Notes under the pieces: model-generated
Database searches by the model: none
The model's input: only the letters and a program-made list of their open reading frames with translations
Told to the model about the DNA's origin: nothing
Made by a program: the position numbers and the translations under genes
Assembly: GCF_010095445.2 (NCBI RefSeq)
Contig: NZ_WFGV02000004.1
Coordinates: 124,001 to 188,000 of the forward strand
Direction of reading: 5' to 3'
Source of the DNA: Pseudomonas sp. TNT3
Lineage (GTDB): Bacteria > Pseudomonadota > Gammaproteobacteria > Pseudomonadales > Pseudomonadaceae
DNA length: 64,000 bases
Part shown: positions 18,158-27,655 of the stretch, piece by piece
Numbering within the stretch: the first letter of the stretch is position 1
How the letters are laid out: each line of letters opens with the position of its first letter

Positions 18158-18290
18158 TGTAGCAGCTGGCGAAGCCTGCGTCCGGCTGCGAAGCAGACGT
18201 AAAACCTGCTTGCTCGATTGACCTGAAACACCGCGTGCCCTGATGTCACGACTGCTTCGCAGCCGAACGCAGGCTTCGCCAGCTGCTACA
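18158..18290. repeat. Inverted REP pair inside the ABC transporter operon
   Basis: A REP unit at 18158-18197 (TGTAGCAGCTGGCGAAGCC...) is matched in reverse complement at 18249-18290, with small differences. It is the same family as the 4668-4812 pair. It sits between the binding-protein gene and the permease genes, where a stem-loop could tune relative expression. Confidence 0.88.
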
Positions 18291-18350
18291 AGAGATCGCG
18301 GCAATTCCAAATGCGGTAGCAGCTTCGGAATGACCGCAATAGCGACAGCC

Positions 18351-19964
18351 TTACGCCTGCCACCAGCGCTCGATGACGCGCAGGCCGTCCAGTTCGCCGT
18401 ACGGTGCGGTCTGGCTGCCGTGGGCGACACGGTTGGAGCGCGCGGCCACCGAACTGGCGAACAACGGCACGATCGCCCCGCCGTCATCCCGGCACAGCGA
18501 CTGCATTTCGTTGTACATCTCGCGACGCAGCGGGTCGTTCAATTCGCCCCGGGCAGCGTTGAGCAACTGGTTGAAGCGCGGGTTGTCCCAGTGCGTTTCG
18601 TTCCAGGCGGCACCCTTGGCGTAACCGATGCTGAACATGCGGTCGGCCGTCAGGCTGCTGTACCAGAACGAGGTGGTGAACGGCTGTTTCATCCAGACGT
18701 TGGAGAAGTAGCCATCGACGGGTTCGCGGACCACATCGATGTCGATCCCCGCCTGGCGCGCCTGCTCCTTGAACAGGACCGACGCATCCACCGCGCCGGA
18801 GTAGGCGGCGTCGGAGGCTTGCAAGCGGACTTTCAAAGAATCGACACCGGCCTGGCGCAAGTAGAAACGCGACTTGTCCGGGTCGTAAGTCCGCTGTTCC
18901 AGCGCCGTGTTGATGAAACGGCTGCCGGGCTGGATCGGGTGATCGTTACCTACCAGGCCATAGCCATACAACACCGACGCCAGCAGCGTTTCGCGGTTGA
19001 CGGCGTGTTTCATGGCCATGCGAATATTGTTGTCCTTGAACTGCTGGGCATCGCACAACATTGGGAAGGTGTAGTGCTGGGCGCCTTTGGTTTCTTCGAT
19101 CACCAGATTGGGATTGCGCTTGAGCAATGCCACGGTTTTCAAGTCGACCTTGTTGATCACATCGACCTGCCCGGTCACCAGCGCATTGATGCGTGCGGCG
19201 CCGTCGGCAATCGCAAGCAGCTCGGCACTGGCGAAATGCGCGCGGCCGGGTTTCCAGTAGTCGGGGCTGCGCTCCAGGCCCATGCGAACACCCGGTTCGA
19301 AGTCCTTGAGGCGATAGCCACCGGTTCCGATACCGGCCTGCCAATCCGGCACACCGTCTTTGCTCGGCATGATCACCAGATGGTAATCGGCGACCACGTA
19401 CGAGAAGTCGGCGTTGCCTGAATGCAGTTCGAATACCACGCTGTCGGCGCCTTGGGCGCTGACCTTGGCGACGTCGCCCAACACGGTCTTGGCGGCGGAC
19501 GTGGATTTTTCACCGAGGTGATGCTGGATCGAGGCAACGACGTCCTCGGCCGTCAGGGTTTTGCCGTTGTGGAAGGTCACGCCCGGACGCAACTTGAAGG
19601 TCCAGATGCGTGCGTCCGGTGTCGAGGTCCAGCTCTCGGCCAGTTCGGGGATTGCCGTGCCGTCCACGGCGATTTCGGTGAGGGTGTTATAGATCGCGGA
19701 GAAGCCGACGAAGGTGAAGGTATCGACCCAGGTGCCGGGGTCCCGGGAGTCGGTGGTGCTGCCACCGGCCAGGCCAAGGCGCAAGACGCCGCCTGGTTTT
19801 GGCGTTGCTTCCTCGGCGAAGGCACCCATCGGCAAGCCCATGGAAAACGCCCCGGCGACCGCTGCTGCCGTGGCGCTGTACCTCAAGCTCCCTACAAGAA
19901 ATGCTCTGCGAGGAAAACTGAAAGTCTGGTTCGCTTGAGTAATTTTGTTGTTGTTATCGCTCAT
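18351..19964 (-). CDS. ABC transporter substrate-binding protein (SBP_bac_5), Tat-type signal
   Basis: A 537-residue periplasmic solute-binding protein of the dipeptide/nickel/opine class, with L-R-L-G-L-A-G-G near 68 and W-T-F-K-L-R-P-G-V-T-F-H-N-G-K as the family hallmark. The N-terminus has S-F-P-R-R-A-F-L-V-G before a hydrophobic stretch ending A-F-A-E, a twin-arginine export signal rather than a plain Sec one. The start ATG at 19964 follows CAGGGG. It lies 107 bases after the aldehyde dehydrogenase gene, inside the arginine transaminase operon, suggesting uptake of a guanidino compound, arginine-containing peptide or opine. That substrate is inference. Confidence 0.85.
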   Translation of the reverse strand: MSDNNNKITQANQTFSFPRRAFLVGSLRYSATAAAVAGAFSMGLPMGAFAEEATPKPGGVLRLGLAGGSTTDSRDPGTWVDTFTFVGFSAIYNTLTEIAVDGTAIPELAESWTSTPDARIWTFKLRPGVTFHNGKTLTAEDVVASIQHHLGEKSTSAAKTVLGDVAKVSAQGADSVVFELHSGNADFSYVVADYHLVIMPSKDGVPDWQAGIGTGGYRLKDFEPGVRMGLERSPDYWKPGRAHFASAELLAIADGAARINALVTGQVDVINKVDLKTVALLKRNPNLVIEETKGAQHYTFPMLCDAQQFKDNNIRMAMKHAVNRETLLASVLYGYGLVGNDHPIQPGSRFINTALEQRTYDPDKSRFYLRQAGVDSLKVRLQASDAAYSGAVDASVLFKEQARQAGIDIDVVREPVDGYFSNVWMKQPFTTSFWYSSLTADRMFSIGYAKGAAWNETHWDNPRFNQLLNAARGELNDPLRREMYNEMQSLCRDDGGAIVPLFASSVAARSNRVAHGSQTAPYGELDGLRVIERWWQA

Positions 19965-20071
19965 TGCATTGCCCCTGATCAAACGCTGCCAAAAGTAATG
20001 AAATATCGGTTCGAAACCACGCAAAGCACCGGGCCATGGCCCGGTGCGTCAATCGTTTACCTCATCAGGAC

Positions 20072-21487
20072 TCACACCTGAATCGCCTTCACTTCGACGA
20101 ATTCGTTGAGCCCCTCCTCCCCCCATTCACGGCCATTGCCCGATTGTTTGTAGCCGCCGAACGGCGCTTGATAATTGAACGCCGCGCCATTGAGAAAGCA
20201 CTGCCCCGCGCGCAATTGCCGCCCCAGATTCAAGGCCCGTTCATGACTGCCGGCCCAGACCCCGCTGGACAGGCCGAACGGTGAATCGTTGGCGATCTGG
20301 ATTGCCTGAGCTTCGTCGTCGTAGGGAATCAAGCACAGCACCGGGCCGAAGATTTCTTCCTGGGCGATGCGCATGCGGTTGTCGACATCCGCAAACACTG
20401 TCGGGCTGACATAGAAACCGCGCTCGAATTCCTGCGCCGCTTCGCCACCGCACACCAATCGCGCGCCCTCCTGCAGACCGGTCTGGATGTAGTCGAGCAC
20501 CGTGCGCCGTTGGGCCGCCGAACACATCGGTCCGAGGAAACTTTGCGGGTCCAGCGGATCACCCATGCGCAGGCTTTGGGTTTCGGCAATCGCCAGTTCC
20601 ACGGCTTCGGCGTAGCGACTGGCCGGCAGCAACATGCGGGTCAACGCGGTGCAGGTCTGCCCGGAGTTGATCATCACGTCCTGCACGCCGTAGCGCACGG
20701 CGGCCGCCAGGTCGGCGTCCTCGGCAATCAGCAGCGCCGACTTGCCCCCCAGTTCCAGGCACACGCGCTTGACCGAAGGTGCCGCGGCTTGCGCCACCCT
20801 TACGCCCGCGCCGGTGGAGCCGGTGAACGACACCATGTCCACGTCCGGGTGTTTGGCCAGGGCTTCACCGACCTTCGAACCGGGCCCGCTGACCAGGTTG
20901 AACACGCCCGCCGGCAAGCCGATCGCTTCAATCATCTGCGCCAGCAAGAACGCGTGCAACGGGGTTTCCTGACTGGGTTTGACCACCATGGTGCAACCGG
21001 CGGCGAGTGCCGGGGCGAGTTTGCCGATCAACTGGTGCAGCGGGTAATTCCACGGGTTGATGAACGCGCACACGCCCACCGCTTCGCGAATCACCAACGA
21101 GTTGCCGACCTCGCGAACGTCGTCCATCAGGCCGGCGAGTTCGATGTATTGCTCAAGCCCTTCGATCGGCCCGTCGACCTGAACCGAACGGCACCATTGC
21201 ACCGGCATCCCCAGCTCGGCGGTGATCACCGAGGCCATCTCGTCAGCTCGCTCGCGCAACTGTTCGGCGAGGGCGCGAATGTAGCCGGCACGCACGCTCG
21301 AAGGCGTGCGCGACCATGAAGCAAAGGCGCGACGGGCGGCGGCCACCGCGTTGTCGACATCGCGCTCATCGCCCAGCGGCACCGACCCTGCGACGGCTTC
21401 GGTGGCCGGGTTGATGACCTCGGCGATACCTTGCCCCGACGGTGTCTGCCAGCGGCCATCGATAAACAGCGTTGTGTAGTCATGCAT
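20072..21487 (-). CDS. NAD(P)-dependent aldehyde dehydrogenase (candidate 4-guanidinobutyraldehyde dehydrogenase)
   Basis: A 471-residue ALDH with the Rossmann motif S-F-T-G-S-T-G-A-G-V, catalytic base Glu at about 245 (C-L-E-L-G-G-K) and catalytic Cys at about 279 (N-S-G-Q-T-C-T-A). The start ATG at 21487 overlaps the last bases of aruH (eight-base overlap), so translation is coupled. AruI produces 4-guanidinobutyraldehyde, and this gene follows aruI-aruH directly, which makes oxidation of that aldehyde to 4-guanidinobutyrate the likely role. This is inference from position; in P. aeruginosa KauB is credited with the step. Confidence 0.87.
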   Translation of the reverse strand: MHDYTTLFIDGRWQTPSGQGIAEVINPATEAVAGSVPLGDERDVDNAVAAARRAFASWSRTPSSVRAGYIRALAEQLRERADEMASVITAELGMPVQWCRSVQVDGPIEGLEQYIELAGLMDDVREVGNSLVIREAVGVCAFINPWNYPLHQLIGKLAPALAAGCTMVVKPSQETPLHAFLLAQMIEAIGLPAGVFNLVSGPGSKVGEALAKHPDVDMVSFTGSTGAGVRVAQAAAPSVKRVCLELGGKSALLIAEDADLAAAVRYGVQDVMINSGQTCTALTRMLLPASRYAEAVELAIAETQSLRMGDPLDPQSFLGPMCSAAQRRTVLDYIQTGLQEGARLVCGGEAAQEFERGFYVSPTVFADVDNRMRIAQEEIFGPVLCLIPYDDEAQAIQIANDSPFGLSSGVWAGSHERALNLGRQLRAGQCFLNGAAFNYQAPFGGYKQSGNGREWGEEGLNEFVEVKAIQV

Positions 21488-22670
21488 AAATCGGCGTCTC
21501 CATAAGTTCACTGGCACAACGGGCGATGCGCTGGCAGGCATCACTCAAGGCTTGCGCGTTCACCACCAGGCCCAAGCGAATATGCCCGGCCGCGCTCGGG
21601 CCGAACGCTTCACCGGCCAGCACCGAGACGCCGTGCCGGTCGAGCAGGCGATTGGCGAAGGCCTGGGCGCTGAGCCCGGTATCACGAATGTCGACCATCA
21701 CGAACATCCCGCCATCGGGCTTCAAGGCACGCAGGCCCGGGCAATCGGCGAGGCTCTCGCAGACCAGGTCGCGGCGTTGGCGATAGGCTTCACGCATGGC
21801 GTCGAGTTCTGGAAGCTGGCTGTCCAGCGCCACGATAGCGGCGTCCTGGATGAAGTCGGGTGAGCCGTACAACATGCACAGCGCGAGGTTTTCCAGGTGC
21901 GTGGACAGCGCTGGCGGCGCGACCACCCAACCCACGCGCCAACCGGTCATGGCGTGGGATTTCGACAGGCTGTTGAGCGTCGCGGTGCGTTCAGCCATGC
22001 CCGGCAAACTGGCCGGACTGACGTGCTCACCCTCGAACAGCAACTCGCTGTAGACCTCATCGGAAATCAGCCACAGGTCGTGGGCGATGCACAGTTCGGC
22101 CAGTGCCTGCCACGTGCTTCGCGGGAGGCTGGCACCCGACGGGTTGTGCGGGCTGTTCAGCGCCAGGGCGCGAGTGCGCGGAGTGATGCGCGCCGCGACG
22201 TCTTCTGGCAACACCCGAAAGCCGTTTTCCGGACGCACCGGCACCGGAATCACCACCGCCCCGCACGCCCCGAACACCGCTTCGTAGGTCACGTACATCG
22301 GCTCGGCGACGATCACTTCATCCCCGGGGTTGAGCACGCACTGGGCGACGCAAAACAGCGCACATTGGGCACCGGCCAACACCGTGACTTCATCGGCAGA
22401 AACGGCCTGACCGCTGCGCTGCTGATGACGCCGGGCGATGCTTTCACGCAGGGCACGTTTGCCACGGACATCGGCGTAGTGAGTGTTGCCGTTCAACAAG
22501 CTGTCGATGGCGGCTTGAACGATCGGCACCGGGGTGTCGAAATCCGGATCGCCGACCGACAGCAGCAGGATGTCTTCGCCCTGCTCCTGCAGCGCCAGGG
22601 CGCGGTAATGAATGTCCCACGCGGCAGCACCGTCACCGGAGATTCGTTGTGTCAGATCGGAAAAGCGCAT
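21480..22670 (-). CDS. aruH: Arginine:pyruvate transaminase
   Basis: A 396-residue class I/II aminotransferase. It is nearly the same as P. aeruginosa AruH as I remember it (M-R-F-S-D-L-T-Q-R-I-S-G-D-G-A-A-A-W). The PLP lysine is K237 in S-L-S-K-S-H-A-M-T-G-W-R; N-S-P-H-N-P-S-G and S-D-E-V-Y-S-E-L bind the cofactor. It converts L-arginine and pyruvate to 2-ketoarginine and alanine, the entry step of the arginine transaminase pathway. It is followed by an overlapping aldehyde dehydrogenase gene and preceded by aruI. Confidence 0.92.
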   Translation of the reverse strand: MRFSDLTQRISGDGAAAWDIHYRALALQEQGEDILLLSVGDPDFDTPVPIVQAAIDSLLNGNTHYADVRGKRALRESIARRHQQRSGQAVSADEVTVLAGAQCALFCVAQCVLNPGDEVIVAEPMYVTYEAVFGACGAVVIPVPVRPENGFRVLPEDVAARITPRTRALALNSPHNPSGASLPRSTWQALAELCIAHDLWLISDEVYSELLFEGEHVSPASLPGMAERTATLNSLSKSHAMTGWRVGWVVAPPALSTHLENLALCMLYGSPDFIQDAAIVALDSQLPELDAMREAYRQRRDLVCESLADCPGLRALKPDGGMFVMVDIRDTGLSAQAFANRLLDRHGVSVLAGEAFGPSAAGHIRLGLVVNAQALSDACQRIARCASELMETPIYA

Positions 22671-22706
22671 GGCCTGCTCCTTTTGAAAAGCGCCGAAAAA
22701 TGGGAA

Positions 22707-24314
22707 TCAATGCGCACAGGCATGCTTGAGTTCGATCAGCGTGACGCCGTTACGCTTGAAGCCATGGCGCAAATCGGTTTGCAGTTCGGCCAGGCTTTGC
22801 GGCTGGGTCACGGTGCAACCGAACGCGCGGCCCAGGGCGGCAAAGTCCGGGTTGCGTGGCAGCACGCCAATCGGCTCGATGTCCAGGCCCAGCATGTCGT
22901 CGCGAATCTGCCCAAGTGCGTCGTTGTTCCACAGCAGCACCACCAGCGGGCTGTCCAGTTCCTCCACCGCCGTCGCCAGTTCCTGCGCGGTGTAAAGGAA
23001 ACCGCCGTCGCCGACCAGCACCAGGCCAGGTCGCGTTGGCGCACCGAACTTGGCGCCGATACCGGCTGGCAGGCCATAACCCAAGGTGCCGTAGCCGGTC
23101 GGGTGCAACCAGCTGCGCGGCGCCAGGCTGTCGAAGGCGTAATTGCCGGTGTAGGCCAGCTGGGTCATGTCGGTGCTGATGAAGGCATTGACCGGCAACT
23201 CGGCGGCGATGCGCTCGAGAATGGCCTGGTGAATCGACTGCAGCGGACCGTGGCCGTTTTTGACGGCTTCACGCAGTTGGGTGACCGCGCCAATCGCCGC
23301 CGTGGCATCACGGGGGGCGGATGGCAGGCGCTCAAGCAAGCCCGCGAGGGTCTGCTGCGCATCGCCTTGCAGCGCCACCGCGCAAGGGTAGAAGTCGTTG
23401 AACTTGCGCGGGTCGATGTCCACGCGCAGCAGTTGGGCGTTGAGCGGCAGGCGCTCGCGCCAGAAATCGGTATCGGCCATTTCAGTACCGACTGCCAACA
23501 CCACATCGGCTTCGGCGATCAGGTTCCAGCCGGGTTCCACGCACAGGGACGAGCCGGCATTCAGCGGCGCATCCGGCGGCAGCAGGCCTTTGCCCGCAAC
23601 GCTGGTGAACAATGGCGCGGCCAATTGGGTGCTCAGTGTCTGCAGTTCCTGCGCCGCATTGAGTGCGCCGCCACCGGCAATGATCATCGGCCGTTTAGCG
23701 TTTTGCAGCGTGGCGACGGCCTCGTCCAATGCGCGGGTCGAAGCCGGACCACGACCCGGACGGCGCACGACGTCGTTACTCCAGTCGCGGGTCACTTGCG
23801 CTGACAGCACGTCCAGCGGCACCGAGATGTGCACCGGGCGCGGGCGTTCGCTGTCGAATACGGCGTAGGCGCGGGCGATCAGTTCGGGCAGGTCTTCGGC
23901 GCTTAAAGCGACCGCCGAGAACGCCGTGATCGGCGCGGTCATGGCGCGCTGATCCTGGGTTTCGTGCAGGCATCCCCAGCCTTTTCCGAGGCTGGCCGTG
24001 TGGTTGACGCTGGAGATCACCAGCATCGGAATCGAGTCGGCGTACGCCTGGCCGATACCGGTCGCAGCGTTGGTCACGCCCGGCCCGGTGATGATGAAGC
24101 ACACCCCCGGTTTGCCACTGACGCGGGCATACCCATCGGCCATGAAACTGGCGCCTTGTTCATGGCGGGTCAGGACGTGGCGAATGCCGCTGCCCGGCAG
24201 GCCGCGATACAGTTCCAGCGTGTGCACGCCGGGAATGCCGAACACGGTGTCGACGCCGTAGTTGGCCAGCAGACGGACCAGGGCCTGGCCGCCGGTCAAT
24301 GTCGTGGTTTGCAT
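22707..24314 (-). CDS. aruI: 2-ketoarginine decarboxylase (ThDP-dependent)
   Basis: A 535-residue thiamine diphosphate enzyme of the acetolactate-synthase fold: N-terminal PYR domain with the ThDP glutamate E52 (T-R-H-E-Q-G-A-S-F), central domain, and C-terminal PP domain with V-G-D-G-G-F ... W-N-N. It matches AruI by recalled sequence and by its place beside aruH. It decarboxylates 2-ketoarginine to 4-guanidinobutyraldehyde. The ATG at 24314 lies 8 bases from GAGG; two earlier ATGs are too close to it or overlap the upstream gene. Confidence 0.92.
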   Translation of the reverse strand: MQTTTLTGGQALVRLLANYGVDTVFGIPGVHTLELYRGLPGSGIRHVLTRHEQGASFMADGYARVSGKPGVCFIITGPGVTNAATGIGQAYADSIPMLVISSVNHTASLGKGWGCLHETQDQRAMTAPITAFSAVALSAEDLPELIARAYAVFDSERPRPVHISVPLDVLSAQVTRDWSNDVVRRPGRGPASTRALDEAVATLQNAKRPMIIAGGGALNAAQELQTLSTQLAAPLFTSVAGKGLLPPDAPLNAGSSLCVEPGWNLIAEADVVLAVGTEMADTDFWRERLPLNAQLLRVDIDPRKFNDFYPCAVALQGDAQQTLAGLLERLPSAPRDATAAIGAVTQLREAVKNGHGPLQSIHQAILERIAAELPVNAFISTDMTQLAYTGNYAFDSLAPRSWLHPTGYGTLGYGLPAGIGAKFGAPTRPGLVLVGDGGFLYTAQELATAVEELDSPLVVLLWNNDALGQIRDDMLGLDIEPIGVLPRNPDFAALGRAFGCTVTQPQSLAELQTDLRHGFKRNGVTLIELKHACAH

Positions 24315-24324
24315 GTTCATATCC

Positions 24325-26424
24325 TCACTCGTGGCCAAGGCGAATCAACGCGTCGACCGCAGTCGTGCCATGGGCACCGACCAACAATGGGTTCACATCG
24401 AGTTCCAGCAATTGATCGGCGTTCTCGCAGGCGTAATCGGCCACCGCGCGAATGGCCGCGACCAGCGCCTCCAGGTCAGCCGCTTCACGACCGCGAAAAC
24501 CCTGCAGCAATGCGGCACTGCGCAGGCTCAGCAACGCAGCGCGGATAGCGCCATCGGTGGTCGGCAGCAGCAGGCTGCGACTGTCCTTGAGCAGCTCCAC
24601 CAGAATGCCGCCAGCGCCGATCACGAGCGCCAGGCCGAAGTCGTTTTCGCGCTTGATGCCGACAATCAATTCAGCCAGTGGCGCTGACGCCATGGGTTCC
24701 AGCAACACCTGATCGAAGGGCACCTGCGGCGCGTAATCGGCGATGCTCGCGCGCATCTTTTCCAACGCGTCGGTCAGGGCTGCGCCATCCTTCAAATTGA
24801 GCGCGACGGCACCGGCTTCGGTTTTGTGCGGCAGTTGCGCGCTGACGGCTTTGAGCACCAGCGGGTAACCCAATGCGTTGGCGTCGGTCAGTGCCTTCGC
24901 CGGTGTGCTCAGTACACCGTCGGGTGTCGGCAGGCCGAAGGCACGCAGCGCCTGTTTGGAATCCCACTCGTTGAGCAGGCGGCCCTCGCCTTCCAGTGCC
25001 TGGGGGCACAGTGGCACGAGCGCCGATTCGCCCAGCGCGAGCAGCGCCTCACGGTTGCGCTGATAACCGGCGATCAGTCCCCAGGCGGTCAAGCCGTCTT
25101 CCACACCTTGCAGCGCAGCGACGCCTCGGGCATGCAGCAATTCACGCGCGCTGGCCGGCAGCAATTCAGGGAAGGCCGAGGTGACAAAACCGGTCTTGCC
25201 GTGACGGACCAGCGCGGCGCAGTAAAGCTCCAGCAGCAGGTCGCATTCCTTGCGTTCACCGGTGGACTCCGTCGGGTAATCGAGCACCAGCATGGCCGCA
25301 TCGGCTTCGGTGCGCAGGGCGCTGTCTAGCATGCGGTTCAGGGCTTCGCCGTCACCCCAGATCGCCGTGGTGAAATCCAGCGGATTGACCAGGTTGGCGT
25401 AGCTCGGCAGTACTTGGGCAAGCTCTTCGCGCTGAGCTTCATCAAGCTTGGGCAACGTCAGGTCGTTGCGTTCGGCATAGTCGGCAATCAGTCCGGCGTC
25501 GCCACCGGAACAGGCCAGTGCAATCAGGCTATTGCCCGAGGGCAATTTTCCGCACGCAGCAGCCTTGAGCGTTTCGACAAAGCTCACCGGACCACTGACG
25601 CGGATCACGCCAAGACGCGCGAAAAGGCTGTCGTACAGCGCATCGGAACCGGACAGCGAACTGGTGTGACTGAGGGCGAGTTCGGCGCCGATCTGCGACA
25701 CACCGGTTTTCAGGGCAATAATCGGAATACCCTTTTCCAACGCCTTGTGCGCGGCCCGGGCAAAACCCGGAACGTTTTTCAGCCCTTCCATGTGCAGGCC
25801 GATGGCGGTGACCCGAGGTTCGTCGAGCAACACGTCCATCAATTCAGCGACGCCCAGTTGTGCCTGATTACCGACCGATGCCATGTACGCAACCGGCAGC
25901 GAGCGGTCGCTCATGGACAGGTTGTAGGCAAAGTTGCCGCTCTGGGTCAGCACGGCGACACCCTTCTCCACCGGCTTGCCGCCGTGGGCCACCGGCCATA
26001 ACGCCGAGCTGTGCAGGTAGTCGAGCAAGCCGTAGCAATTGGGACCGAGCAGGGCCATGTCGCCAGCCGTCTCGAGCAACTGTTGCTGCAGGGCCTGGCC
26101 TTCTGCTCCGGTCTCGGCAAACCCGGAGGCGTAGCAGATCACACCGCCAGCGCCTCTTGCCGCCAGCTGTGCCACGGCGGTCAGGGTCAGCTCGCGATTG
26201 GTGGCGATGAACACAGCGTCCGGGCCACAGGGCAGCGCGTCAATGCCGGGCACACAGGGCACACCTTCGAGGCTTTCATGCTGCGGATTCACCAGCCACA
26301 TTTGCCCCTGGTAGCCACCTTCGGCGCAACGCTTGAGCGCGCGCGCCATGCTGCGGCCACCGACGAACGCCAGGTGGCGCGGCGCGAGCAGGCGTTTGAG
26401 GTTTTCACGAATAGTCTGCGACAT
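24325..26424 (-). CDS. NDP-forming acyl-CoA synthetase (acetate--CoA ligase family)
   Basis: A 699-residue single-chain acyl-CoA synthetase: N-terminal CoA-binding domain (L-A-P-R-H-L-A-F-V-G-G-R-S), succinyl-CoA-synthetase-like domains with N-C-Y-G-L-L near the phosphohistidine region (A-L-S-H-T-S-S-L-S-G), and a C-terminal ATP-grasp part (P-L-V-L-K-A-V-S-A-Q-L-P-H-K-T-E-A-G). It joins an acid to CoA using ATP or GTP. Lying between aruI and the acyl-CoA dehydrogenase, its acid substrate may derive from arginine, for example 4-guanidinobutyrate. That is inference. Confidence 0.85.
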   Translation of the reverse strand: MSQTIRENLKRLLAPRHLAFVGGRSMARALKRCAEGGYQGQMWLVNPQHESLEGVPCVPGIDALPCGPDAVFIATNRELTLTAVAQLAARGAGGVICYASGFAETGAEGQALQQQLLETAGDMALLGPNCYGLLDYLHSSALWPVAHGGKPVEKGVAVLTQSGNFAYNLSMSDRSLPVAYMASVGNQAQLGVAELMDVLLDEPRVTAIGLHMEGLKNVPGFARAAHKALEKGIPIIALKTGVSQIGAELALSHTSSLSGSDALYDSLFARLGVIRVSGPVSFVETLKAAACGKLPSGNSLIALACSGGDAGLIADYAERNDLTLPKLDEAQREELAQVLPSYANLVNPLDFTTAIWGDGEALNRMLDSALRTEADAAMLVLDYPTESTGERKECDLLLELYCAALVRHGKTGFVTSAFPELLPASARELLHARGVAALQGVEDGLTAWGLIAGYQRNREALLALGESALVPLCPQALEGEGRLLNEWDSKQALRAFGLPTPDGVLSTPAKALTDANALGYPLVLKAVSAQLPHKTEAGAVALNLKDGAALTDALEKMRASIADYAPQVPFDQVLLEPMASAPLAELIVGIKRENDFGLALVIGAGGILVELLKDSRSLLLPTTDGAIRAALLSLRSAALLQGFRGREAADLEALVAAIRAVADYACENADQLLELDVNPLLVGAHGTTAVDALIRLGHE

Positions 26425-26442
26425 GCTTGTTCTCCAGGCCGA

Positions 26443-27603
26443 TCAGCGCAGCAGCGGCCGCAGTAGCTCGCGGGAAATGATGTGACGCTGGATTTCCGAG
26501 GTGCCTTCCCAGATCCGCTCGATCCGCGCGTTACGCCAGATGCGTTCCACCGGTCCTTCATCCATCAGGCCCATGCCGCCGAAGATCTGCACCGCCTCAT
26601 CAGCCGCGCGGCCGAGCACTTCACTGGCGAACAATTTGGCCATGCCGGCCTCGCCGTCGGTCATCGTGCCCTGGTCCATTTTCCAGGCGGTGTGCAGGGT
26701 CAGAAGCTCAGCCGCACGAATCTGCGTGGCCATGTCCGCGAGCTTGAACGAGATGCCCTGGTAGGTACCGATCGGCTGCCCGAACTGCTTGCGGTCCGCC
26801 GCCCATTGCAGCGACACGTCGAGTGCCCGTTGGGCCTGGCCGACGCAGTTGGCGGCGACCATCACGCGCCCTGCCGTCAGCCAGGCATTGGCCACCTCCC
26901 AGCCCTTGCCGACTTCACCCAGGACTTTGCTCGCGGGTACGCGGCAGTCGTCGAAGAACATTTCGAAGGTGTGGTAACCGCGGTTGCTCACGCACTTGGG
27001 GCCACGGCGAATGGTCATCCCCGGCGTGTCGCGATCCACCAGGAACGAGGTCACGGCGTTGCGTTTTTTGCCATTGTGTTCGTAGGTGTCGGTGACCGCG
27101 AAAACGATGGCGAAATCGGCGTGGCCAGCGTGGCTGATGAAATGCTTGCTGCCGTTCAAAACGAAGTCATCACCGTCGCGCACGGCACGGGTTTTGATCG
27201 CATTGGCATCGGAACCGGCACCCGGTTCGGTGAGCGCGAAGCAGTCGATTTTCTCGCCTTGAATGCTCGGCAAGAGGTACTCGTCAATCTGGCTGCCGGT
27301 ACACGCCATGAGGATTTTTGAAGGACGTGCGACGAACACGTGCAACGCCCATGACACCTTGGACAGCTCCCGCTCGATCAGCGCCTGGGACAGGTAATCG
27401 AGACCACCACCGCCGACTTCTTCCGGCATGTTGAAGGCATAGAATCCGGCGGCGATGGCCTTGCCGCGGATCTCGGCCGCCAATTCCGGGGAGACTTCGT
27501 CGGCACGATCAACCGCATCTTCGTGAGGCAGCAGTTCCTTGGCGACGAAGCTGCGTACTGCGTCCACCAACATTTCTTGTTCTTGGGTCAGTTGGAAATT
27601 CAT
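26443..27603 (-). CDS. Acyl-CoA dehydrogenase
   Basis: A 386-residue flavoprotein with the two ACAD signatures: C-F-A-L-T-E-P-G-A-G-S-D-A near 127-139 and Q-I-F-G-G-M-G-L-M-D-E-G-P-V-E-R-I-W-R-N-A near 341-361. It should introduce a 2,3 double bond into an acyl-CoA. The catalytic base, usually a Glu in the C-terminal third, is probably the Glu of W-E-G-T-S-E-I-Q. Positions 18 and 52 bases from its neighbours place it in the same operon as the CoA synthetase and hydratase. A homologue lies in the aru locus of P. aeruginosa as I recall (PA4979). Confidence 0.87.
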   Translation of the reverse strand: MNFQLTQEQEMLVDAVRSFVAKELLPHEDAVDRADEVSPELAAEIRGKAIAAGFYAFNMPEEVGGGGLDYLSQALIERELSKVSWALHVFVARPSKILMACTGSQIDEYLLPSIQGEKIDCFALTEPGAGSDANAIKTRAVRDGDDFVLNGSKHFISHAGHADFAIVFAVTDTYEHNGKKRNAVTSFLVDRDTPGMTIRRGPKCVSNRGYHTFEMFFDDCRVPASKVLGEVGKGWEVANAWLTAGRVMVAANCVGQAQRALDVSLQWAADRKQFGQPIGTYQGISFKLADMATQIRAAELLTLHTAWKMDQGTMTDGEAGMAKLFASEVLGRAADEAVQIFGGMGLMDEGPVERIWRNARIERIWEGTSEIQRHIISRELLRPLLR

Positions 27604-27655
27604 GGGTGCTACCTGTTGTTCGTATGCGGGTTAGAGGTGCAAGGCAGAAGCGGTT

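Noticed and set aside
21897..23804. 635-codon plus-strand open frame
   Set aside because: Antisense to aruH and aruI, both recognisable by catalytic motifs; no domain on the plus strand.
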